In this document: positions 41,961-50,349 of the stretch, in pieces | How the letters are laid out: every line of letters begins with the position of its first letter | Numbering within the stretch: position 1 is the stretch's first letter | Assembly: GCA_050633465.1 (NCBI GenBank) | Contig: JBOEGO010000027.1 | Location: forward strand, 1-64,000 | Origin: UBA3069 sp050633465 | GTDB lineage: Bacteria > Pseudomonadota > Alphaproteobacteria > Rhodobacterales > Rhodobacteraceae | Reading direction: 5' to 3' | DNA: 64,000 nt | Notes under the pieces: model-generated | Seen by the model: the letters and a program-made list of their open reading frames with translations, nothing else | Told to the model about the DNA's origin: nothing | The model's database searches: none | Position numbers and translations under genes: made by a program

Positions 41961-42707
41961 TTAGCGCACCGATTCAATCGGACCGGTGGCGCGGCCATGG
42001 ATGAACTGGTCAAGGTAGGGATCGCCCGAGGCATCCATATCGGCCACGGGGCCGGTCCATTTGATCACCCCGTCGTGCAGCATCGCCACGTTATCGGCGA
42101 TGGCGCGCACCGAGGTCATATCATGGGTGATGGTCATGGCCGTTGCGCCCATTTCCACCACGATTTCGCGGATCAGGTCGTTGATGACGCCGGACATGAT
42201 CGGATCAAGCCCCGTTGTCGGTTCGTCGAAAAAGATGATTTCGGGTTCGGCGGCGATGGCGCGGGCAAGGCCGACACGTTTTTGCATACCGCCGGACAGT
42301 TCGGCGGGGAATTTATCGGCGACATCGGGTTTCAGGCCGACACGGCGCAGTTTTTCGATGGCGATCTCGCGGGCCTGATCCTTGGGCCGTTTCAGTGACC
42401 CGCGCAGCAGGCGAAAGGCCACGTTTTGCCAGACGGGGAGCGAATCAAACAGCGCGCCGCCCTGAAACAGCATCCCGAAACGGGCCAGAAATGCATCGCG
42501 GTCGCCCGCTGTCACGTCCTGCCCGTCGACCGTGATCAGGCCGGAATCGGGTATGACCAACCCCAGCACCGATTTCAGCGCCACGGATTTGCCCGTGCCC
42601 GACCCGCCGATGATCACCATCGAGGTGCCCGAGGCGATTTCCAGATCAACACCGCGCAACACGTGGTTGTTGCCAAAGGATTTTTTCACATTGTCGAGTT
42701 TGATCAT
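41961..42707 (-). CDS. mlaF: ABC transporter ATP-binding protein, MlaF type
   Basis: 248-residue ATPase energising phospholipid transport for outer-membrane asymmetry. Walker A GGSGTGKS (34-41), signature LSGGMQKRVGLARAI with the Mla-typical SGGMQKR, Walker B IIFFDEPTTGLDP and H-loop THD are present. It overlaps mlaE by 4 bp. The usual mlaD, mlaC and mlaB are not beside it; a pqiA-like gene follows after a hairpin element. Confidence 0.92.
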   Translation of the reverse strand: MIKLDNVKKSFGNNHVLRGVDLEIASGTSMVIIGGSGTGKSVALKSVLGLVIPDSGLITVDGQDVTAGDRDAFLARFGMLFQGGALFDSLPVWQNVAFRLLRGSLKRPKDQAREIAIEKLRRVGLKPDVADKFPAELSGGMQKRVGLARAIAAEPEIIFFDEPTTGLDPIMSGVINDLIREIVVEMGATAMTITHDMTSVRAIADNVAMLHDGVIKWTGPVADMDASGDPYLDQFIHGRATGPIESVR

Positions 42708-43489
42708 GCGCTGAAAAACACCTCTGTCAGGATGTAATTGGCGGCAAGGATCAGGATAGAGGCGGCGACCACGGCGGATTTGGTGGCGGCGCCGACGCCC
42801 TGTGCGCCGCGGCCCGAATTCATGCCGTAGTAGCAGCCCATCAGCGCGACGATAAAGCCAAAGGCGGCGCCTTTGATCATGCCCGAAACCACATCCCATG
42901 GTTCCAGAAAATCGACGGTGTTTTTCAGATAGGCGGCGGCGTTGAAATCCAGCCGCGTGATGCCGACCAGATAGCCGCCCATGATGCCGATGGCATCGCC
43001 AACGCCGACCAGAACCGGCACGGCCAGCGTGGCGGCCAGCACGCGGGGCAGGGTCAGGTATTTCATCGGGTTGGTGGACAGGGTGGTCAGGGCGTCGATT
43101 TGCTCGGTCACCTTCATGGTGCCGATTTCGGCAGCGATTGATGATGCGACGCGGGCGGCCACCATCAGCCCCCCCAACACGGGGCCAAGTTCACGCGTCA
43201 TGCCGATTGCGACGATAGAGGGCACCACGGCCTCGGCATTAAACCGTGCGCCGCCGGCATAGATTTGCAGCGCCAGCGCGCCGCCGGTGAACAGGGCGGT
43301 CATGCCGACGACAGGCAGCGACAGCCAGCCGATCTGCACCAGCGCATGCAGGAATTCGCGGCCATAGAACGGCGGGCGGAACAGGTGGCTGAGGGTCAGC
43401 CCGGCATAGGTGGTGACGCGCCCCACCAGCGCCAGAAGCGCCAGCGTGTTGCGGCCAATGCTGGCCAGCGGAGAGGTCAATACATTCAT
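42704..43489 (-). CDS. mlaE: MlaE-type ABC transporter permease
   Basis: 261-residue permease with five or six hydrophobic segments. The MlaE signature is seen in FTGGALALQ, MTRELGPVLGGLMVAARVASSIAAEIGTM (quoted in parts) and the EQIDAL box. Partner of the downstream MlaF ATPase, with 4-bp overlaps both to it and to the upstream alr gene, so all three are co-transcribed. Confidence 0.93.
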   Translation of the reverse strand: MNVLTSPLASIGRNTLALLALVGRVTTYAGLTLSHLFRPPFYGREFLHALVQIGWLSLPVVGMTALFTGGALALQIYAGGARFNAEAVVPSIVAIGMTRELGPVLGGLMVAARVASSIAAEIGTMKVTEQIDALTTLSTNPMKYLTLPRVLAATLAVPVLVGVGDAIGIMGGYLVGITRLDFNAAAYLKNTVDFLEPWDVVSGMIKGAAFGFIVALMGCYYGMNSGRGAQGVGAATKSAVVAASILILAANYILTEVFFSA

Positions 43490-44529
43490 GTGCCGATATA
43501 GCGCCGTTGATAGCGCCCCCCCAGAGAGGTCAGGATTTCATAGCCGATGGTGCCAGCGGCATCAGCCAGCATATCGACGGTTTGTTCGGCGCCGAGCAAA
43601 TCGAGGCTGTGGGGGTCTTCGTCCAGATGCGAGACATCGGCGGTGATCAGATCCATCGAAATGCGGCCACGGATCGGGCATTCCACCCCGTTGAACCAAA
43701 GCGAGGTTTGCGGCCCCATGGCGCGGTGGATGCCATCGGCATATCCGGCGGCCAGCGTGGCAATGCGCGATGGCACCGGCGCGACCCAGGTGTTGCCATA
43801 GCCCACGGATTCGCCCGCTGCCACATCGCGGGTCTGGATCACAGGCAGGGACAGATGCGCAACGGGCTGCGCGGCGTCAAATGGCAGACCGCCATAAAGC
43901 CCGATGCCAGGGCGGGTGAAATCGAAATGATACTGCGGCCCCAGCAGGATGCCGCCCGTGGCTGACAATGCGCGGGGGCATTGCACCCCTGCGGTCATAT
44001 CGGTGAATGCGGCCAGTTGTTGTGCGTTCATCGGGTGGGCGGGGTCATCGGCGCAGGCCAGATGCGACATGATGAATGCGGGGTTCTGGGCCAGTGCGAT
44101 GTCGCTGAGGGCGGCCCATTCGGCGGGCTCCATCCCCAGACGGTTCATGCCCGTGTCCAGCTGGATCGCAAACGGATGCCCGGGCAGGGATTCCAGATGA
44201 CGCACCAGTTGGTCGGCGCAATTCAACACCGGCGTCAGCGCGTGCTGCGACAACAGGTCGGTGTCACCCTGCATATGGCCGCAAAACACGGCGATTTGCG
44301 GCCCCGGGCCAAGCGCCTTGCGGATCACCGCGCCCTCGTCACAGGTGGCCACGAAAAAACGGCGCGCGCCTGCGCTGGCCAGTGATTGCGCAACCCGCGC
44401 CGCGCCCAGACCGTATCCGTTGGCCTTGACCACGGCGGCGGTTTCGCAGTTCGTCATGGCATCAAGGCTGCGCCAGTTGGCTGTCAGCGCGTCTAGGTCG
44501 ATGGTCAGGAGTGCAGTGGTCATGGGCAT
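43486..44529 (-). CDS. alr: alanine racemase
   Basis: Pyridoxal-phosphate enzyme making D-alanine for peptidoglycan. The cofactor lysine is in VVKANGYGLG (K35 if started at 44529) and the second catalytic tyrosine in SVGYGNTW; the C-terminal GRISMDLI beta-domain motif is present. 347 residues, normal size. The ATG at 44529 or the one 6 bp later may be used; no clear ribosome binding site is seen for either. Leads an alr-mlaE-mlaF unit, divergent from the fatty-acid-hydroxylase-type gene. Confidence 0.93.
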   Translation of the reverse strand: MPMTTALLTIDLDALTANWRSLDAMTNCETAAVVKANGYGLGAARVAQSLASAGARRFFVATCDEGAVIRKALGPGPQIAVFCGHMQGDTDLLSQHALTPVLNCADQLVRHLESLPGHPFAIQLDTGMNRLGMEPAEWAALSDIALAQNPAFIMSHLACADDPAHPMNAQQLAAFTDMTAGVQCPRALSATGGILLGPQYHFDFTRPGIGLYGGLPFDAAQPVAHLSLPVIQTRDVAAGESVGYGNTWVAPVPSRIATLAAGYADGIHRAMGPQTSLWFNGVECPIRGRISMDLITADVSHLDEDPHSLDLLGAEQTVDMLADAAGTIGYEILTSLGGRYQRRYIGT

Positions 44530-44660
44530 CTTTTGACAGGCAGGTCGCGCCGCGTCCAGCAGGATTTGCGCGGGCGCACCGCCCGTGTCAGAGTGTTGCA
44601 ATTGCATGGATGCCAGCGATAGGCAAATCAAGGGCGGGGCAGAATAGCGGAGGGGCAGAA

Positions 44661-45389
44661 ATGGAACGGCTGCGGTTGATGGCGGGGCATCACACGATCC
44701 TGATTATGGCCGGGTTGCTGGGGCTGGCGCTGGTCTGGTTGCTGGCCAGCGGGCAGGCATGGGCGCTGGCGTGGGTGCCGCTGGGGGTGCTGGCACAGAT
44801 GGGCAATGAATATGCGCTGCACCGGTTTGCGTTTCACATGCGCCCGCCACGGCGGCAATGGGCGTTTGATCTGCTGTATCAGGCGCATTACGGGCATCAC
44901 GATTTCCCCACCTGTCGCGGGTTGTTTTTCGTGCCGACCTGGGTGGCGCTGCCGATGCTGGCAGGCAATACATTGATTTTATGGGCTGCTTTGTCGCTGG
45001 TCGGGCTGGGCACGGCGCTGCCTGTGGCGGTGTCTGTGGTCTGTGTCGGGGGCGTGGCGACATTTCTGGGATACGAGTGGTTTCACATGACGGCGCATCT
45101 GCCCATCGCGAAAACAGCGGTGGAACGCCATGTCACCACCCTGCACAACCAGCACCATTTTCGCGACTTTTCGAAATGGTTCCATGTGTCACCGGGCGGA
45201 GAGGTGATCGACCGGATCATGGGCACTGCGATTGATCGCGAGGCGCTGAAAGGCGCGCAGCGGATCGAATTCATCCGCACATTGGGAATGCGGCCCGATG
45301 ATGCGCGACTGATGCGGGCGCGGGCCAGATTTGCGCCGCGGCTGGGGCTAAGCGCAGAAGACATCAAACGCGCCGCCAAGGGAGCGTGA
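44661..45389 (+). CDS. fatty acid hydroxylase / sterol desaturase family membrane protein
   Basis: 242-residue integral membrane protein of the di-iron oxygenase fold. The histidine boxes are LHRFAFH (H54, H59), AHYGHH (H76, H79, H80) and HNQHHF plus a later WFH, arranged as in sterol desaturase or carotenoid hydroxylase relatives. Four or five hydrophobic segments separate the boxes. Substrate unknown; a hydroxylation of lipid or carotenoid is inferred. Own promoter, convergent with dnaB. Confidence 0.85.
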   Translation: MERLRLMAGHHTILIMAGLLGLALVWLLASGQAWALAWVPLGVLAQMGNEYALHRFAFHMRPPRRQWAFDLLYQAHYGHHDFPTCRGLFFVPTWVALPMLAGNTLILWAALSLVGLGTALPVAVSVVCVGGVATFLGYEWFHMTAHLPIAKTAVERHVTTLHNQHHFRDFSKWFHVSPGGEVIDRIMGTAIDREALKGAQRIEFIRTLGMRPDDARLMRARARFAPRLGLSAEDIKRAAKGA

Positions 45390-45449
45390 GTGCCGCGCCC
45401 CCGGATCGCAATTTCGGGCCGCATTACGGGGCAGGGCGCCCCCTACCGA

Positions 45450-45536
45450 TTCATTGTTCTAGAAATACCTCGGGGGAATCCTTGCAAGGCGCATGCCTTG
45501 CAAGGATGGGGGCAGCGCCCCCGATCCCGCGGGATC
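45450..45536. repeat. composite intergenic repeat: AAATAC motif plus three palindromes
   Basis: Plus strand: TTCATTGTTCTAGAAATACC with CTCGGGGGA, then a perfect 13-bp hairpin (ATCCTTGCAAGGC, loop GCAT, complement), a GGGGGC-AGC-GCCCCC hairpin and the palindrome GATCCCGCGGGATC. The same order of motif, hairpin, G5-C5 hairpin is at 56731-56802. Located between convergent genes. Confidence 0.8.
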
Positions 45537-45557
45537 AGGCAGGGCAGGCGGCGCAGG

Positions 45558-47057
45558 TCAATACTCCTCGCCTCCGCCGTTTTGCCATGCTTTGGCAAGG
45601 TTGCCAAAACGGGTGAACTGCGCCTCGAAGCTGAGTTCGACCGTGCCGATGGGACCGTGACGTTGCTTGCCGATGATCACCTCGGCCTTGCCGTATAGGC
45701 GCGACATCGCCTCTTGCCACTCGGCGGTTTTGTCCAGCTCGTGTTCGCCGGGTTTTTCGCGCTCTTTGTAATATTCCTCGCGGAACACGAACATCACCAC
45801 ATCGGCATCCTGTTCGATCGAACCGGATTCTCGCAGGTCGGACAGTTGCGGGCGTTTGTCTTCGCGGTTTTCGACCTGACGCGACAGCTGTGACAGGGCG
45901 ATCACGGGGATGTTCAGTTCTTTTGCGATGGCTTTCAGGCCCATCGAAATCTCGCCGATTTCCTGCACGCGGTTTTCCGATGTGCCGCGCACCAGCTGCA
46001 AATAGTCGATGATCAACAGGTCCAGCCCATGGGTGCGTTTCAAACGCCGCGCCCGCGCTGACAATTGCGCAATCGGGATGGCGGCGGTGTCGTCGATGAA
46101 CAGGGGGCAGGCCTCTAATTCCTTGGCTGCATTGACGAAACGGCGAAATTCGCCTTCGTCCATCTCACCCTGACGGATTTTATGAGAGGAAATTTCCGAT
46201 GCTTCGGCCAGAATACGCGAGGCCAGCTGTTCGGCGCTCATTTCCAGACTGAAAAAACCGACCACGCCGCCATCGACTGCGCCCTCGGTGCCATCCGACA
46301 GGGTGCCGCGTTTATAGGCCTTGGCCACGTTATAGGCGATGTTGGTCGCCAATGAGGTTTTCCCCATCGAGGGGCGGCCGGCAAGGATCAGAAGGTCGGA
46401 TTTATGCAGGCCGCCCAGTTTGCCATCCATATCGATCAATCCGGTGGAAATGCCCGCCAGTCCGCCCTCGCGTTGATAGGCGGCATTGGCGACATTGACG
46501 GCGGTTGTGACCGCCTTGAGAAAGGATTGAAAGCCGCTTTCGGTTTGGCCCTGTTCGGACAGTTTATAAAGTTTCTGCTCGGCCTCGACGATCTGTTCCT
46601 TGGGTTCCGAGGTGATTTCGACCTTGGCGGCCTTGGCGGCGATTTCATGGCCCAGCTGGATCAGCTCGCGCCGGATCGCCAGATCATAGATCATCTGCGC
46701 GTAATCGCGCACCGCATAGGCGGCAATGGCGGCCCCTGCCAGACGGGCCAGATAGGCGGGACCGCCCAGTTCCTTTAGCCCTTCGTCATCGTCAAAGAAT
46801 GCCTTGAGCGTGACGGGCGAGGCGAGGTTGTTTTTGGCAATCCGCGCGGCGGCGGTTTCATAGATGCGGGCATGGACCGGATCATAGAAATGTTGCGGGC
46901 CGATGATGCTGGCGATGCGGTCATAGACATCATTGTTGGTCAGGATCGCGCCCAGCAACTGCTGCTCTGCCTCGGTCGAGTGCGGCATCGTATCCGGGCT
47001 TTCGATTTGCGCCTGTGCGGCCACGCCGGTCGGATTGATTGCTGCGATCTCGTTCAT
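45558..47057 (-). CDS. dnaB: replicative DNA helicase
   Basis: Hexameric 5'-3' helicase that unwinds DNA at the replication fork. 499 residues: N-terminal DnaB_N domain (EQQLLGAILTNNDVYDRI near residue 31), then RecA-like core with Walker A GRPSMGKT (227-234), a LLIIDYLQLV Walker B and the ALSQLSRQVE hairpin region. The start ATG at 47057 lies beside a GC-rich gap with an AT-rich patch that probably carries its promoter. Confidence 0.96.
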   Translation of the reverse strand: MNEIAAINPTGVAAQAQIESPDTMPHSTEAEQQLLGAILTNNDVYDRIASIIGPQHFYDPVHARIYETAAARIAKNNLASPVTLKAFFDDDEGLKELGGPAYLARLAGAAIAAYAVRDYAQMIYDLAIRRELIQLGHEIAAKAAKVEITSEPKEQIVEAEQKLYKLSEQGQTESGFQSFLKAVTTAVNVANAAYQREGGLAGISTGLIDMDGKLGGLHKSDLLILAGRPSMGKTSLATNIAYNVAKAYKRGTLSDGTEGAVDGGVVGFFSLEMSAEQLASRILAEASEISSHKIRQGEMDEGEFRRFVNAAKELEACPLFIDDTAAIPIAQLSARARRLKRTHGLDLLIIDYLQLVRGTSENRVQEIGEISMGLKAIAKELNIPVIALSQLSRQVENREDKRPQLSDLRESGSIEQDADVVMFVFREEYYKEREKPGEHELDKTAEWQEAMSRLYGKAEVIIGKQRHGPIGTVELSFEAQFTRFGNLAKAWQNGGGEEY

Positions 47058-47392
47058 CGTTTTCCCCTGTTCTTGGACAGCAGGTCATAGGGGCCTGCGG
47101 GCCGTCACGCAAATTGTATAATTCTGTGGATATTGCAGAAATCGGGCCGTTTTCGGGCGGATGTTGCCATGGTGGCGCTGTGGCACGCAATATATGGTGT
47201 TTGTCTTGCTGAGGATCGACAATTATCCGCCGATTTTCCCCATAGGTTTTTCTGGATTGGTCTGCGGTTTTTCGCAGGCTGACCGGAAAACGGGCAATGG
47301 CCCGCCCCCTCGTTTGGGGGTGCCCCGGTGCGGTTGCGCCTGTCGCGCCGCAGCGCCGCGAATCTGCGGCGCCGCAGCGATCACGGCGGGAA
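47058..47392. other. gene-free stretch between dnaB and pyrE
   Basis: About 335 bp. Near dnaB an AT-rich patch (about 47111-47131, AAATTGTATAATTCTGTGG) fits a promoter for dnaB on the minus strand. Near pyrE a perfect 9-bp hairpin (47345-47353 with 47364-47372, GCGCCGCAG/CTGCGGCGC) follows the pyrE stop and may end its transcript, though no T run is seen. Confidence 0.5.
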
Positions 47393-48070
47393 TCAGCCCT
47401 TGCGGGCCTCTTGCCATGCGCGCGGATCGTTCAGGAATGTTTCGACCTCGCTCAGGGTGTCGTCGCTGAATGCATTTTGCGCGCGGGCTTCGGCCAGGAC
47501 ATCCCACCATGTGCATAGGTGGTGCAATTCGACCCCGTGATCACCAAGTGTTTTGATGGTTTCGGGAAAGATGTCGTAATAGAAAATCACCGCTGTATGG
47601 CCGCAGGTGGCCCCCGTTTCACGGATCGCATCGACAAAGGACAGTTTCGATCCGCCATCGGTGGTCAGGTCCTCGACCAGCAGCACGCGCTGGCCCTCGC
47701 TCATTGCGCCCTCGATACGGGCATTGCGCCCGTAACCCTTGGGTTTCTTGCGCACATAGGTCATGGGCAGGGCCATGCGTTCGGCGACCAATGCGGCGAA
47801 TGGGATGCCCGCGGTTTCGCCGCCCGCGATGTTATCGAATGCTTCGAATCCGGCGTTGCGCATCACGGTGACGGTCAAAAAATCCATCAGAGTGGAACGG
47901 ATGCGCGGATAAGAGATCAGCTTGCGGCAGTCGATATAGCTGGGCGAGGGCAGGCCGGAGGCCAGAATATAGGGCTCGTCGGTGTTGAAATTCACCGCGC
48001 CGATTTCCAGCAACATGCGGGCGGTCAGGCGGGCGATTTCCTGTTGGGTCGGGTATGTGGTCGGGATCAT
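47393..48070 (-). CDS. pyrE: orotate phosphoribosyltransferase
   Basis: Converts orotate and PRPP to orotidine monophosphate in pyrimidine synthesis. The 225 residues contain GLPSPSYIDCRKLISYP (orotate side) and the PRPP motif VLLVEDLTTDGGSK. ATG at 48070. Lies 80 bp downstream of pyrC on the same strand, the gap being filled by a paired-hairpin element. Confidence 0.94.
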   Translation of the reverse strand: MIPTTYPTQQEIARLTARMLLEIGAVNFNTDEPYILASGLPSPSYIDCRKLISYPRIRSTLMDFLTVTVMRNAGFEAFDNIAGGETAGIPFAALVAERMALPMTYVRKKPKGYGRNARIEGAMSEGQRVLLVEDLTTDGGSKLSFVDAIRETGATCGHTAVIFYYDIFPETIKTLGDHGVELHHLCTWWDVLAEARAQNAFSDDTLSEVETFLNDPRAWQEARKG

Positions 48071-48091
48071 GGTGCTGGTCCTTGTGGCTGG

Positions 48092-48144
48092 GCGCGAAAT
48101 CTTTGAAAGATTTCGGCAAATTTCTTTGAAAGAAATTTGGCGCG
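48092..48144. repeat. paired CTTTGAAAG hairpin element, copy 2
   Basis: Two tandem hairpins (AAATCTTTGAAAGATTT and AAATTTCTTTGAAAGAAATTT) flanked by GCGCG, beginning 6 nt after the pyrC stop on the minus strand and ending 21 nt before the pyrE start. Same design as 41894-41952. Confidence 0.82.
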
Positions 48145-48150
48145 TGTGGG

Positions 48151-49194
48151 TCAGGTGGTGACGCGCCAATGCAGGGGGAATCCGGGGTCGAACAGGGTGA
48201 CCGGACCTTCGCCTGTGATGATTTTACCGGCGTATTGCACCGGGGTGTCGGATTTGGTCAGGGTGAGCGTTTCGCCATTTTCCGGCAGGCCGTAAAAGGC
48301 GGGGCCGTTTTGCGATGCGAAGCCTTGCAGTTTGTCCAGCGCCCCGTGTTCGTCGAACACATGGGCAAGGATCGACATGGTGTTGGTCGCGGTGAAACAC
48401 CCGGCACAGCCGCAGGCCATTTCCTTGTTGTCGTCGGTATGCGGGGCCGAGTCGGTGCCAAGGAAAAACCGTGTATCGCCGGATGTGGCGGCGGCGCGCA
48501 GGGCCTGACGGTGTTCTTCGCGTTTGGCGACGGGCAGGCAATAGTAATGCGGTTTGATCCCGCCGACCAGAATGTGATTGCGGTTGATGATCAGGTGATG
48601 GGTCGTGATCGTCGCGCCCAGATTTTTGTCATTGGCCAGAACGTAATCGACCCCGTTCGAGGTGGTGATATGTTCCATCACCACGCGCAGATCGGGGGTG
48701 GCGCGGCGCAGCGGGTCCAGCACGGTGTCGATGAACACCGCCTCGCGGTCGAAAATATCGACCTCTGCATCTGTTACCTCGCCATGGACACAGAGCGGCA
48801 GGCCGATTTCGGCCATTTTATCCAGCACGGGCCGGACGCGGGCAAAATCGCGCACCCCGGAGGCCGAATTGGTGGTCGCCCCGGCGGGGTATAATTTGAC
48901 CGCCTTGACCAGCCCGCTGGCATGGGCGGCGGCGACATCGGCGGGGTCTGTGTCTTCGGTCAGGTAAAGCGTCATCAGCGGTTCGAACGCCATGTCCTGT
49001 GGCAGCGCAGCCAGAATCCGGTCGCGGTAAGCGGCGGCATCGGCCCCTGTCACCACCGGCGGCACCAGATTGGGCATGATGATGGCGCGGGCAAAATGGC
49101 GGGCGGTTTCGGGCAGGACGGCCCGCAGCATCGCGCCATCGCGCAGGTGCAGGTGCCAATCATCGGGGCAGGTGATGGTGATGCTGTTGCTCAT
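48151..49194 (-). CDS. pyrC: dihydroorotase
   Basis: Zinc amidohydrolase that closes the dihydroorotate ring. The 347-residue chain is of the E. coli class. Metal ligands H14 and H16 are in DWHLHLRDG, and later ligands are in MEHITTSNG and the FFLGTDSAPH loop; KLYPAGATTNSASG carries the carboxylated lysine. ATG at 49194 chosen; an ATG six bases earlier is also in frame. Upstream of pyrE on the same strand. Confidence 0.95.
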   Translation of the reverse strand: MSNSITITCPDDWHLHLRDGAMLRAVLPETARHFARAIIMPNLVPPVVTGADAAAYRDRILAALPQDMAFEPLMTLYLTEDTDPADVAAAHASGLVKAVKLYPAGATTNSASGVRDFARVRPVLDKMAEIGLPLCVHGEVTDAEVDIFDREAVFIDTVLDPLRRATPDLRVVMEHITTSNGVDYVLANDKNLGATITTHHLIINRNHILVGGIKPHYYCLPVAKREEHRQALRAAATSGDTRFFLGTDSAPHTDDNKEMACGCAGCFTATNTMSILAHVFDEHGALDKLQGFASQNGPAFYGLPENGETLTLTKSDTPVQYAGKIITGEGPVTLFDPGFPLHWRVTT

Positions 49195-49254
49195 GGCAAT
49201 AGCGATTACACAATCACGCCGCGCCATGCCAGCGGTTTGGCCGCAGGTTTGCGG

Positions 49255-50241
49255 CTATTTCGGCGGTATTGCGGCAGGGGGCGCGGTGAAATGCCCGTCG
49301 GCTGCGGATTTCAGCAGCGTATCCAGGCGGCGCTGGATGCGCGGGGCTTTCATCCGGGCGGTCACATTGCGGCACAGCAGGGTCGACAGATAGGGGCGGC
49401 CCGTGCTGTCCAGCGTGGCCAGCAGTTTGCGCAGATAGGGCGGGTGATCACGGCGTTTGCGCCAGAGTTTGGCAAAGGCGGATTCGGTCAGTTTGCCGGT
49501 GCCGGCGCGGGCCAGCAGGCGATACAGCAGTTGCATTTCCACCAGATCCGACTGGATCGCATCGCCCAGATGGCGCATCCGCAGCTTGGTCACATTGGTG
49601 CGGGTGAACAGGGCGGCGTGCATCGCATCCAGTTGTTCGGCGGGGTCATAGACGACAAAAGCGTGGTTGGCCGCGTCCAGCATATCGGGCGCATAGCCAT
49701 AGCGCGAGGTGAAATCCATGCGGCGCATTTCGACAAAACGGTCATCCCATTCGGTGACGCGCGGGTCCAGCGTGGCCTGCGGTTGCACGGCCAGCACCGT
49801 GGCGCCGGGCGCGGCGACGGAATAGGCGCAGGCGGCATAGCCACAGGGACCGGCGCCGTAGAACAGCACGTTGTCGAAGTCTTCGAAAAAGCCGTCGTCG
49901 ATCATGCGGTCGAAAAACCCGTATACGCCCTGACTGCGGAACCATGTGTCGCCGTCCGACACCACCGACAGGTGCGACCAGTTCAGCGCGCGCACCATAT
50001 CCCAGCCCATGGGCTGGCCGTTGTCGGACAGGGTTTGGATGCCTTGCAGGGTTTCAAAGGTCACCAGCAGGGTGGTGCCCTCTGTTGGCAATTCTTCGGG
50101 TTCGATCAGCACCGCCGCATGGCGTTTGTCCAGCGGGTAGAAATTGCCATGTTCGGCGGCGATGGTTGCAACCTCTTGCAACCATTCGTTTTTTTTCAGC
50201 CCCTTTAGGGGCGTATCGAACAGATTTGGGGCGTCCTGCAT
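49255..50241 (-). CDS. conserved hypothetical protein
   Basis: 328-residue cytoplasmic protein. Homologues in Rhodobacteraceae are sometimes named phosphoadenosine phosphosulfate reductase, but I find no PP-loop (SGGxDS) or ECGIH motif, so that name is not supported. Visible features are GYGAGPCG-like FYGAGPCGYAACAYS near residue 130 and a C-terminal basic region (WRKRRDHPPYLRKLLATL). The ATG at 50241 has an AGGA ribosome binding site. It is adjacent to the glycosyltransferase-sulfotransferase cluster and on the same strand; a role there is speculative. Confidence 0.72.
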   Translation of the reverse strand: MQDAPNLFDTPLKGLKKNEWLQEVATIAAEHGNFYPLDKRHAAVLIEPEELPTEGTTLLVTFETLQGIQTLSDNGQPMGWDMVRALNWSHLSVVSDGDTWFRSQGVYGFFDRMIDDGFFEDFDNVLFYGAGPCGYAACAYSVAAPGATVLAVQPQATLDPRVTEWDDRFVEMRRMDFTSRYGYAPDMLDAANHAFVVYDPAEQLDAMHAALFTRTNVTKLRMRHLGDAIQSDLVEMQLLYRLLARAGTGKLTESAFAKLWRKRRDHPPYLRKLLATLDSTGRPYLSTLLCRNVTARMKAPRIQRRLDTLLKSAADGHFTAPPAAIPPK

Positions 50242-50349
50242 GGCCATATCCTCATACCGCTTTGCTTGGCGCAAAGGCTGTTTGGATAGGGGAATAGGCG
50301 GGGATTGGGGCAGGATTGTGTAAAATCCTAGGGGATTTCGTGCTATTGT

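Noticed and set aside
49255..50241. Naming the gene phosphoadenosine phosphosulfate reductase
   Set aside because: No PP-loop or catalytic cysteine motif is visible; only an inherited database label would support it.
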